From: Cytophagaceae bacterium
Lineage (GTDB): Bacteria; Bacteroidota; Bacteroidia; Cytophagales; Spirosomataceae
Direction: 5' to 3'
DNA: 64,000 nt
Assembly (NCBI GenBank): GCA_016722655.1
Contig: JADKIR010000004.1
Location: forward strand, 1,984,001-2,048,000
Part shown: in pieces, positions 27,148 through 34,210 of the stretch
Numbering within the stretch: the first letter of the stretch is position 1
Layout: every line of letters starts with the position of its first letter
Made by a program: the position numbers and the translations under genes
The notes under the pieces: model-generated
Seen by the model: the letters and a program-made list of their open reading frames with translations, nothing else
Told to the model about the DNA's origin: nothing
The model's database searches: none

Positions 27148-28362
27148 ATGAAAAATCGTTTAACTGCCCTTATTTTATTTGTATTTTTTGCCAATTCATC
27201 GCAATTATTCTCTCAAAATAACCTTGAAAAAGCTAAAAATCTGGCTAAAAACTATATAATTGTTGATGGTCATGTAGATTTACCTTATCGTCTGAAAGTT
27301 AAAAACTTTAGGATGGAAAAAGAATTTGTTGGAATTCCAATCGCAAGTGAAAGTGGTGATTTTGATTTTAAGCGTGCTAAAAAAGGAGGATTAGATGCTC
27401 CAATCATGTCGATTTATATTCCCGCAAGTTATGAACCAGCTGATGCTCAAAAGCTTGCTGATTCGCTGATTAGTATGGTTGAGTATATTTCTGCTGAAAA
27501 TCCGGATTATTTTCAGGTTGCCAAAACACCGAAAGAAATTTCAAAAATAACGAAAAAGGGAAAAATTGCCCTTCCAATGGGAATGGAAAATGGCTCTCCA
27601 ATTATTACCCTAGCCGATGTGGCCGCATACAGAGCAAAAGGCATAAGTTATATTACGCTGTGCCACGGTAAAGACAATCGGATTTGTGATTCCAGCTATG
27701 ATACTACCGGCACCTGGAAAGGTTTGAGTCCATTCGGAAAAGAGGTAGTTGTTGCTATGGCCAATGAAGGCATTATGATTGATGTGTCACACATCTCCGA
27801 CAATTCCTTTTATCAGGTTGTAGAAATGGCACCTGTCCCGGTTATTGCCTCTCATTCTTCTTCCAGGTTTTATACGCCTGATTTTCAGAGAAATATGTCA
27901 GATGATATGGTTAAAAAATTGGCAAAAAATGGTGGTGTAATAATGATAAATTTTGGCTCTACTTTTCTATCCAATGAAGTGACAGAATACAGGAAAAGCC
28001 TGCAATCCGAAATCAAAAAGATATTAGACGAAAAAGGTGTAAAACCCAGGTCAGATGAAGCAGAAGCTATCATGGATGAGTTTTTTGCAAAACATCCACT
28101 AGCTTTTACCGATGTCAAAAAGGTTGCAGATCATATTGATCATGTTCGTTCATTGGCGGGAATAGACCATATTGGCTTAGGTTCTGATTTTGATGGAGTT
28201 GGAAATAGTCTGCCAACCGGCCTCAAAGATGTAGCTGATTATCCCAACCTTATTGCTGAGCTCCTAAATCGGGGATATTCTGACAAAGACATTCAGAAAA
28301 TCTGTTCGGGCAATGTTTTCAGGGTTTGGAATAAGGTTTTGGCTTATGCCGAAAAACACTAA
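27148..28362 (+). CDS. M19 family membrane dipeptidase
   Basis: From ATG 27148 the product is 404 residues, beginning MKNRLTALILFVFFANSSQ, a signal peptide that supports this start over an upstream in-frame TTG at 27094. Zinc motifs of the renal-dipeptidase family are present: VDGHVDLPYRL (HxD), MGMENGSPI (Glu), DVSHISDNSF and PVIASHSSSRF (His), and IGLGSDFDGVG (Asp). It should hydrolyse dipeptides in the periplasm. Its 3' end overlaps the GH13 frame by 17 bp. Confidence 0.92.
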   Translation: MKNRLTALILFVFFANSSQLFSQNNLEKAKNLAKNYIIVDGHVDLPYRLKVKNFRMEKEFVGIPIASESGDFDFKRAKKGGLDAPIMSIYIPASYEPADAQKLADSLISMVEYISAENPDYFQVAKTPKEISKITKKGKIALPMGMENGSPIITLADVAAYRAKGISYITLCHGKDNRICDSSYDTTGTWKGLSPFGKEVVVAMANEGIMIDVSHISDNSFYQVVEMAPVPVIASHSSSRFYTPDFQRNMSDDMVKKLAKNGGVIMINFGSTFLSNEVTEYRKSLQSEIKKILDEKGVKPRSDEAEAIMDEFFAKHPLAFTDVKKVADHIDHVRSLAGIDHIGLGSDFDGVGNSLPTGLKDVADYPNLIAELLNRGYSDKDIQKICSGNVFRVWNKVLAYAEKH

Positions 28363-29905
28363 GCTTATCAATTTAAAACTCAAATATTCCCAAAATCATA
28401 GCTATTGCCTATTGCCCAAAATCTTAAATAGCAACAACATCCCCCGGATTTTTTACGAAATCTTTGTCCGTTCATTTTGTGATTCCAATCGTGACGGAAT
28501 CGGTGACCTCAATGGTATTACTTCCAAACTTGACTACCTGGTAGAATTGGGCGTGGAAGGAATCTGGCTTACCCCATTTTGCAAGTCAAACTCCTATCAT
28601 AAGTACGATGTAATTGATTATAAATCAGTTGATCCCGAATATGGGAGCATGGAAGATCTCGAAAGACTGATTCATGAATCTCATGCAAGGGGAATTAAGG
28701 TTTTGTTTGACTTCGTCATTAACCACACCAGTAGCAGTCACAGATGGTTCCAGGAAGCTAAAAAAGGTAAAGACAACCCTTTTAGAAATTATTATTATTG
28801 GATGACCCCAGAAGAAATCAAAAAACGGGGCATAGAGAAACGACGGGAAACTGCTGATAGTCAGGAAACCCAACCCTGGCATTGGGCTCAAAAGGGTGAG
28901 GAGGAAAAATACTATGGATTGTTTTGGAGCGAAATGCCTGACCTTAATATGGATAACCCAGCGGTAAGAAAAGAAATTTATGAAATAGGGAGGTTTTGGT
29001 TGGAAAAAGGAATCGACGGCTTCAGGATGGATGCCGCAAAGCACATTTATCCAGATTGGGAAGTAAACAAAGCCCACGATTTTTGGGTGGAGTTCCGCCA
29101 AAAGATGGAAACCATAAAACCCGAAGTTTATATAGTAGGAGAGGTCTGGACCTCAGCAGAAAAAATTGCCCCTTTTTTCAGGGGATTAAAAGCCAACTTT
29201 AATTTTGATCTGGCCTTTGCCATTCAGGATATTGTAAAAACGGGCAAAGTTGAGAAAGATATTGTGAAAATGCTTTTGGAAAATTATGAAATATTTTCAA
29301 AAGAAAACCCGGATTTCATTGACGCCACTATGCTCAGCAATCATGATCAAAACCGTATAGGAAGCATCGCTGAGGGCAATATTGACAAATTGAAGGTGGC
29401 GGCAAGTTTACTCCTGTCCTTACCAGGTAATTCATATCTGTATTATGGAGAAGAACTTGGGATGAAAGGAACCAAGCCCGATGAGAATATCAGGGAGGCT
29501 TTTCAATGGAACAGCAGGTTTGAGGATCATGAACGCACCAATTGGAGGAAACCAAAATTTAATTCTGATTCAAAAACCACGCCTTTGCGTTTTCAGCGGG
29601 AGGATTCTCAATCGTTGTTTAATTTTTACAAAAAATTGATACAAATAAGAAAAGAGATTCCAGCACTTTCACAGATTAGCCCACCAAACCTGAAGCATTC
29701 AGCTATCAAACATCCTCACGTAATCTCATTTATCCGGCCTAGTGCTGCCGGAGATGTGCTAGTTATCCAAAATGTAAGTGAAAAAAATGTTGTTTTGGAT
29801 TTTAAATTTCAGATAAAACAAGAAATATTTTCGAATAAAAATCCTGAAATAAAATCCCAAAAACTTCACCTTCCTGCCTATGGATTAGGGATTTATTTGT
29901 TGTGA
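28346..29905 (+). CDS. GH13 alpha-amylase family glycoside hydrolase
   Basis: A TIM-barrel glucoside hydrolase or transglycosylase of about 519 residues. The four GH13 regions are FDFVINHTSSSHRW, GFRMDAAKHIYP (nucleophile Asp), YIVGEVW (acid/base Glu) and LSNHDQNRIG. IPRIFYEIFVRSFCDSN begins the catalytic domain. No signal peptide is seen, so it is probably cytoplasmic. Resemblance is to oligo-1,6-glucosidase and trehalose-synthase-like enzymes; exact specificity is open. The only plausible ATG (28346) overlaps the dipeptidase stop by 17 bp, suggesting translational coupling. The roughly 30 residues before the domain are not conserved. The stop is 5 bp before the first REP-like palindrome. 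Confidence 0.88.
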   Translation: MPKNTKLINLKLKYSQNHSYCLLPKILNSNNIPRIFYEIFVRSFCDSNRDGIGDLNGITSKLDYLVELGVEGIWLTPFCKSNSYHKYDVIDYKSVDPEYGSMEDLERLIHESHARGIKVLFDFVINHTSSSHRWFQEAKKGKDNPFRNYYYWMTPEEIKKRGIEKRRETADSQETQPWHWAQKGEEEKYYGLFWSEMPDLNMDNPAVRKEIYEIGRFWLEKGIDGFRMDAAKHIYPDWEVNKAHDFWVEFRQKMETIKPEVYIVGEVWTSAEKIAPFFRGLKANFNFDLAFAIQDIVKTGKVEKDIVKMLLENYEIFSKENPDFIDATMLSNHDQNRIGSIAEGNIDKLKVAASLLLSLPGNSYLYYGEELGMKGTKPDENIREAFQWNSRFEDHERTNWRKPKFNSDSKTTPLRFQREDSQSLFNFYKKLIQIRKEIPALSQISPPNLKHSAIKHPHVISFIRPSAAGDVLVIQNVSEKNVVLDFKFQIKQEIFSNKNPEIKSQKLHLPAYGLGIYLL

Positions 29906-29910
29906 TGGAT

Positions 29911-29966
29911 ATTTGGCTAAAGCCAATTGTTTTGTCTTTTCTCTATCTCCAGCTAATGCTGGAGGC
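29911..29966 (+). repeat. REP-like half unit A-B (unit 1)
   Basis: Palindrome A, TTGGCTAAAGCCAA (29913-29926), and palindrome B, CTCCAGCTAATGCTGGAG (29947-29964), lie in the same order and spacing as in later complete units. The left half (C-D) is absent because the GH13 gene ends immediately upstream. The B hairpin could also serve as a transcription stop for that gene. Confidence 0.8.
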
Positions 29967-29982
29967 AATTATTTTTTTTATA

Positions 29983-30080
29983 TTCAATTGAGATTTGCAT
30001 TAGCATATTCTTAAAAAAATCAATCAGAAATAAGGGAATTTTAATTTTTTAAAGCCAAAACTGAAAGCAATTATTATTTT
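29983..30080 (+). repeat. Decayed REP-like unit (unit 2)
   Basis: TTCAATTGAGATTTGCATTAG at about 29983-30003 is a degenerate copy of module C, followed by a weak ATAAGGG match to module D and a half match to A (AAAGCCAA, about 30050-30058). The palindromes are no longer intact. Confidence 0.45.
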
Positions 30081-30242
30081 TTCAATAGAAATGGCCATTA
30101 GCCTATTTGAAAAATAAATATCAGCATGAATATAAGGGCTTTAGCCCAAATTTTGTTTGGAATAATTTAATGTGAAAGATTTGGCTAAAGCCAATAATTT
30201 TGTTCTTTTTCTTTCTTCTATCTCCAGCTAAAGCTGGAGGCT
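30081..30242 (+). repeat. Complete REP-like unit C-D-A-B (unit 3)
   Basis: Module C (TTCAATAGAAATGG..., 30081-30108), D core GGGCTTTAGCCC (30136-30147), a spacer of about 33 bp ending TGTGAAAGA, A TTGGCTAAAGCCAA (30181-30194) and B CTCCAGCTAAAGCTGGAG (30222-30239). D and A are inverted relatives: the reverse complement of A extends to AATTGGCTTTAGCCAAAT, against AAGGGCTTTAGCCCAAAT for D. The layout closely matches unit 6 along its whole length, including the spacers. Confidence 0.85.
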
Positions 30243-30260
30243 ATTTATATGTGCTTTTTT

Positions 30261-30378
30261 TTCAATAGAAATGGGCTATAATCTAATATTATTTGGAAAA
30301 AATGTGAATTTAAAATTACCTTTTGCCAATTAATTTCTTGATTCTATCTTTTATTCATTTCAAGCTTAGGGTTATTTT
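30261..30378 (+). repeat. Decayed REP-like unit (unit 4)
   Basis: TTCAATAGAAATGGGCTATA (30261-30280) is the left part of module C. The rest shows eroded matches to the D-A spacer (AATGTGAA), to A (TTTTGCCAATTAATTT) and to B (TCAAGCTTAGGG). The palindromic arms are broken. Confidence 0.45.
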
Positions 30379-30390
30379 TGATTTTAAAAT

Positions 30391-31017
30391 TTCAATAGAA
30401 ATGGGCTTTAGCCCATTTACTTAATTTGAGACCCAGGAAATCAGGGCTTTAGCCAAATATTTCTTTTGTTTTTTTAATTTCCATTATTATATTCGATAAA
30501 TAAACACAGCCATTTATGCCATACATAAAAGTTTACATACATTTTGTTTGGAGTACAAAAAACAGGATTCCATATTTAAAAACTAAAAAGATTAGAAGTC
30601 TGATCTGGAACCATATTTTCCATAATGCACGAAATAAAGGAATATTTGTGGATTCTGTAAATGGATACTCTGACCACTGCCATTGCCTTATTTCATTGGG
30701 TGCCAATCAAAACATCCAAAAAATCATGCAGCTTATCAAAGGGGAATCGTCCTTTTGGGTAAACAAAGAGAAAATTATTGGAGATACAAAATTTGAGTGG
30801 CAAGAAGAGTATTTTGCTGTTTCAGTTTCAGAGTCTAAGATTGGAATAGTTCGAAATTATATCAAAAATCAGGAAGAACATCACAGAAAGAAGACATTTC
30901 AAGAAGAATATGAAGAATTTATAAGCAAATATGGATTTGAAAGATTCACAGATAAATGAATTTGGCTAAAGCCAATTGTTTTGTATCTTTAATCTCTCTC
31001 CAGCTAAGGCTGGAGAG
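30391..31017 (+). mobile_element. RAYT element: IS200-like transposase bounded by REP-like palindromes
   Basis: The left half-unit C-D (C 30391-30418, with perfect GGGCTTTAGCCC at 30403-30414; D GGGCTTTAGCC at 30444-30454) lies before the transposase gene. The right half-unit A-B (A 30962-30975; B CTCCAGCTAAGGCTGGAG at 30998-31015) lies directly after it. The gene therefore sits exactly where other units have a 33-bp D-A spacer. This is consistent with an IS200/REP-type element whose ends are the D and A hairpins. Movement is inferred, not shown. Confidence 0.75.
30516..30959 (+). CDS. IS200-like REP-associated tyrosine transposase (RAYT)
   Basis: A 147-residue Y1 transposase (Y1_Tnp/IS200-like). 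The metal-binding HUH motif appears as SDHCHCLIS (His54, His56), and the probable catalytic tyrosine is Tyr115 in VRNYIKNQEEHH. VYIHFVWSTKNRIPYL is the usual N-terminus. The enzyme family nicks and joins single-stranded DNA at hairpins, and RAYTs act on REP palindromes. The gene is intact, and its stop codon is 2 bp before palindrome A (30962). The surrounding palindromes are the likely substrate. It shows no sign of disruption and no partner genes. Confidence 0.9.
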   Translation: MPYIKVYIHFVWSTKNRIPYLKTKKIRSLIWNHIFHNARNKGIFVDSVNGYSDHCHCLISLGANQNIQKIMQLIKGESSFWVNKEKIIGDTKFEWQEEYFAVSVSESKIGIVRNYIKNQEEHHRKKTFQEEYEEFISKYGFERFTDK

Positions 31018-31036
31018 AATTGGTTGATTTTAAAAT

Positions 31037-31193
31037 TTCAATTGAAATGGGCTTTAGCCCATTTGAAAAGTATATAAAAGTATGAATATAAGGGCTTTAG
31101 CCCAAATATTTTTTAGAATAATTAAATGTGAAAGATTTGGCTAAAGCCAATTGTTTTTTGTCCATTACTTAATCTCCGGCTAAAGCTGGAGGG
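31037..31193 (+). repeat. Complete REP-like unit C-D-A-B (unit 6)
   Basis: Module C (31037-31064, GGGCTTTAGCCC core at 31049-31060), D core GGGCTTTAGCCC (31092-31103), a 33-bp spacer, A TTGGCTAAAGCCAA (31137-31150) and B CTCCGGCTAAAGCTGGAG (31174-31191, one change in the left arm). Its spacing matches unit 3 to within a few bases. A further eroded C-like fragment follows at about 31208-31237. The stretch 31194-31309 holds nothing else recognisable. Confidence 0.85.
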
Positions 31194-31309
31194 AATTTTT
31201 TTGAATATAACTTGAATGGCCTTTCGTCCGATATTTTATAAAAAAACCGGAAAATGAAATTCATATATAATCTCAATTCCCGATTAATTTTTTCTAAATT
31301 CTTTATAAA

Positions 31310-32194
31310 TCAAACTCCGGCGGTTTCCACTTCCGGGGCGATTTTTTTCACCAAACCCTGTAAAACTTTGCCTGGACCACATTCCACGAATTTTGTGGCT
31401 CCATCAGCCGCCATGTGTTGTACGCTTTGAGTCCATTTTACAGGGGCTGTCAACTGGTGTATAAGATTGAGTTTGATATGTTGAACATCAGAAGAAGGCT
31501 TTCCATTTACATTTTGGTAAATCGGGCAGGAAGGAGTACTGAAAGTAGTATTTTCAATTGCCTCGGCGAGTTCTTCACGTGCAGGTTCCATAAATGGCGA
31601 GTGAAATGCTCCTCCCACTTGTAGTACCAACGCCCTTTTTGCACCCGCTTCTTTCATTTTTTCACAAGCAACATTTATCCCTTCCACACTTCCGGAAATT
31701 ACCAGCTGGCCAGGGCAATTATAATTGGCAGGCACCACTACTTCATGGGTATCTTTATGTACCTGATGGCACACTTCCTCTACTTTTTCATCAGAAAGAT
31801 TCAAAACAGCGGCCATGGTTGAAGGTGCAATTTCGCAAGCTTTTTGCATGGCTGCGGCACGTTTGGCCACCAATTTCAATCCATCTTCAAATGAAAGAGC
31901 TCCTGCCGCCACCAAAGCCGAAAACTCACCCAACGAGTGACCAGCCACCATATCGGGTTTGAAACCTTCGATAGTGGAAGCCAATATCACTGAATGCAAA
32001 AATATCGCAGGCTGCGTAACGTTGGTTTGTTTGAGCTCCTCATCGGTGCCTTCAAACATTATTTTGGTAATATCAAATCCTAAAATTTCATTCGCTTTGT
32101 CAAATAATTCTTTGGCTTTTGGGTTGGTTTCGTAAAGATCCTTTCCCATTCCACTGAACTGGGCACCCTGTCCCGGAAAAACGTATGCTGTCAT
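31310..32194 (-). CDS. fabD: Malonyl-CoA:ACP transacylase
   Basis: A 294-residue enzyme that loads malonyl groups onto acyl carrier protein for fatty-acid synthesis. The N-terminal motif is FPGQGAQFSGMGKDLY, the nucleophile motif is GHSLGEFSALVAAG (Ser87), and the C-terminal ECGPGKVLQGLVKK is typical. The catalytic His is expected in GGAFHSPFMEPA. The length is normal. The gene stands alone rather than in a fab cluster. A -7-like TAATTTTG on the minus strand (32221-32214) lies about 20 bp before the ATG. Confidence 0.96.
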   Translation of the reverse strand: MTAYVFPGQGAQFSGMGKDLYETNPKAKELFDKANEILGFDITKIMFEGTDEELKQTNVTQPAIFLHSVILASTIEGFKPDMVAGHSLGEFSALVAAGALSFEDGLKLVAKRAAAMQKACEIAPSTMAAVLNLSDEKVEEVCHQVHKDTHEVVVPANYNCPGQLVISGSVEGINVACEKMKEAGAKRALVLQVGGAFHSPFMEPAREELAEAIENTTFSTPSCPIYQNVNGKPSSDVQHIKLNLIHQLTAPVKWTQSVQHMAADGATKFVECGPGKVLQGLVKKIAPEVETAGV

Positions 32195-32255
32195 ATATTG
32201 GTTATTTTTTTTACAAAATTAAGAAATAGGTTTGGGTTTAAAATGTATGCCAACA

Positions 32256-32287
32256 AAAAAGACGCATCTTTTAAGAATGCGTCTTTT
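32256..32287 (-). terminator. Terminator of the OmpH-like gene
   Basis: AAAAAGACGCAT (32256-32267) pairs with ATGCGTCTTTTT (32276-32287). On the minus strand it follows the OmpH-like stop (32310) and ends in Ts before the fabD promoter. Confidence 0.88.
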
Positions 32288-32309
32288 TACAATAGATTTT
32301 CTTTCGAAA

Positions 32310-32906
32310 TTATTTTTTTGAAGTAGTATCAGTTGCCGCCGGCTTATCTCCGGATTTTTTGTACTCTTCGTTTAGCCCTTTTAATACTTCCTGAGTGATG
32401 TTAAGGTCTTCTTTGGCGTACAAAACTCCGCCACCTTTAGAGTAACCGATTACCATGTCATATTTGTCTCCGGCATTGTATTTTTTAAGATAATCATGAA
32501 TTTTACTCAAAAGCTCATCAGTTTTTTTGGCTTGCTCTTGCTGTAAATTTCCGGCTGCGTTGTCTCTGAACAGCATGATATCCTGCTCTTTTTTCTGTAA
32601 AGCCAACTGAGTTGAGCGTGCTTGCTCTTCTGATACCCCACCCGCTTGTACTCTTCTTTGAAAAAGTGCCACTTCATTCTGGAAAGACTGGCTTCTTTTG
32701 GCCAAATCGTTCTCCAATGCAAAGCTTTTGTTTTCAAATTCTTTGATTACATCTTTGTAATATTCGTAGTTATTCAGAAGGGTGTCGGTATTTACATATA
32801 CAATTCTTCCTGAAGGTTGTCCGGTGGTTTTTCCGGCTCCGGCGTTGTCTTTACAAGCTACAAAAGCCATAGAAACACCTAATACTAAAGCGATAATTTT
32901 TTTCAT
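32310..32906 (-). CDS. OmpH/Skp family periplasmic chaperone-like protein
   Basis: A 198-residue protein with a signal peptide, MKKIIALVLGVSMAFVAC; the Cys at residue 18 makes it a probable lipoprotein. RIVYVNTDTLLNNYEYY is the OmpH/Skp N-terminal beta strand and helix. Residues about 55-150 are a long charged helical coiled coil, and DMVIGYSKGGGVLYAKEDLNIT is the conserved C-terminal strand. It should act as a holdase for outer-membrane proteins. The usual neighbours bamA and lpxD are not here, so it is probably an accessory paralogue. Confidence 0.9.
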   Translation of the reverse strand: MKKIIALVLGVSMAFVACKDNAGAGKTTGQPSGRIVYVNTDTLLNNYEYYKDVIKEFENKSFALENDLAKRSQSFQNEVALFQRRVQAGGVSEEQARSTQLALQKKEQDIMLFRDNAAGNLQQEQAKKTDELLSKIHDYLKKYNAGDKYDMVIGYSKGGGVLYAKEDLNITQEVLKGLNEEYKKSGDKPAATDTTSKK

Positions 32907-32933
32907 TTATGTTTATTTTTCCGATTGAAGGTG

Positions 32934-32941
32934 CAAATATA
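32934..32941 (-). promoter_or_regulatory. Candidate -7 box of the OmpH-like gene
   Basis: On the minus strand this reads TATATTTG, a perfect TAnnTTTG, 27 bp before the ATG at 32906. Confidence 0.5.
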
Positions 32942-32984
32942 AGTAATTATCTTTCAAAATGTTTGAGTAGAATTATTAATGAAA

Positions 32985-33749
32985 TCAATCCTTCATACTT
33001 TCAATTAATAATTTTAAAAAACCTATACTCTTAGTATAATCAAGTTCATAGAAGTTTACTCCCAGATTTATATTTGAATAATAATCTGATAAGTGTTCTT
33101 TATAATATCGCTCAGATTCTAGTTTCCAATACTCTCTACCTAATTTTTCAGCCAAAAACCATTTTTCAAGTAATCTTGCAGCCCTTCCATTCCCGTCTCT
33201 AAATGGATGAATATGTGCAAACCTCAGATGAATCATTGAAGCGAAATAGAAAGCTTCTAAAACGGTAATTCTGGATTTTAATATCATTTCAATATCTCTA
33301 AATAACCTCCCCATCTCTGATTCAACGTTTTCAGGTTCCAGTGCCAAATAAATTAGACCGGTCTTTCCAAAAACACCAACGGGTTCATTTCGATATTTTC
33401 CTCTTTTGCTTTTTATCAGTAAAGTTTCAGAGAAAATTTTATGAGATTGCAAAAGATTTTTTTCTGTTAAAGGATTTTGTTGTGCAAATGAATAAGCATT
33501 TATCAAATTTTCAATTTCTTCAATTTCTTTTCCTGGTTTGAATTTGTCTTTATTTAATTCATAATTCATAAATGAGTTCAAGTCGATGGTATTTCCTTCA
33601 ATATTTGAAGAAAATACGGCAGAAGATTTAGTTAGGAATTCAAAATCCGATTTATTTTTCGAAAAATCATAATTTAAAATAAGGCTTTCAATTTGACTTC
33701 CAACGGCCTCCAAATAAGCTTTGAAATATGTTTTTTCTAAAATATTCAT
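32985..33749 (-). CDS. Fic domain protein (probable AMPylase, class II)
   Basis: A 254-residue protein with the full Fic active-site motif HPFRDGNGRAAR (residues 181-192). SSNIEG at residues 47-52 fits the N-terminal inhibitory-helix consensus (S/T)xxxE(G/N), so it should be autoinhibited. No partner antitoxin gene is needed or seen. Fic enzymes of this class modify target proteins with AMP, and the target is unknown. A minus-strand TATTTTTG (33770-33763) is a candidate -7 box just upstream of the ATG. Codon use looks like that of its neighbours. Confidence 0.93.
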   Translation of the reverse strand: MNILEKTYFKAYLEAVGSQIESLILNYDFSKNKSDFEFLTKSSAVFSSNIEGNTIDLNSFMNYELNKDKFKPGKEIEEIENLINAYSFAQQNPLTEKNLLQSHKIFSETLLIKSKRGKYRNEPVGVFGKTGLIYLALEPENVESEMGRLFRDIEMILKSRITVLEAFYFASMIHLRFAHIHPFRDGNGRAARLLEKWFLAEKLGREYWKLESERYYKEHLSDYYSNINLGVNFYELDYTKSIGFLKLLIESMKD

Positions 33750-33793
33750 AAATTTCTATTTTCAAAAATACGAATTTTATACGGGCTATTAAT

Positions 33794-33831
33794 AAAAAAG
33801 CCTCTAAAAATATGTATTCAGAGGCTTTTTT
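33794..33831 (-). terminator. Terminator of the penicillin acylase/small membrane protein operon
   Basis: AAAAAAGCCTCT and AGAGGCTTTTTT are perfect arms around a 14-nt loop. It lies between the stop of the small membrane protein gene (33847) and the fic start region. Confidence 0.85.
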
Positions 33832-33846
33832 ACGATAAATATTAGA

Positions 33847-34209
33847 TCAATGTATCCTGAAATATCTTCTCAACTGCACCCCGGCAGTTCCAGAAACTGC
33901 ACCGATTGTAGCTGCAATCAGGGTCATTACTGAAAAAACAAAAGCCGTTTTTGGTATTTTTGAAAGGAAACCGACTCCGCCAGTAAACAAATCGGCGATT
34001 TTTTCGGTAAGATTTACTTCTGAAACGATGTTTAAATAAGTAGCATAGCCTACCCAAAGCGTCACCACCGCTGCTGCCGAAATTGAAGCTGCTTCTTTTA
34101 TGTTTCTTGCTTTCCACCAACTCAATCCCAGAGCCACAGGGGCAATTATCCACCACGGAAGGAATAAAGACAAGAGACCGCCTATTACGATTATCAATAT
34201 ATATAACAT
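33847..34209 (-). CDS. Small integral membrane protein
   Basis: A 120-residue protein with three predicted membrane helices (about residues 1-30, 43-62 and 86-108), a Trp/Pro-rich first segment LFLPWWIIAPVALGLSWW, and a short charged C-terminus LRRYFRIH. The family is not recognised. The start codon is 1 nt after the penicillin acylase stop, so both are co-transcribed and translationally linked. A second frame over the same DNA encodes a Cys/Arg-rich sequence and is a shadow. Confidence 0.75.
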   Translation of the reverse strand: MLYILIIVIGGLLSLFLPWWIIAPVALGLSWWKARNIKEAASISAAAVVTLWVGYATYLNIVSEVNLTEKIADLFTGGVGFLSKIPKTAFVFSVMTLIAATIGAVSGTAGVQLRRYFRIH

Positions 34210-34210
34210 C

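Noticed and set aside
29906..31237. CRISPR array
   Set aside because: Repeats are palindromic modules of different types and spacing, there are no uniform unique spacers, and no cas genes are present.
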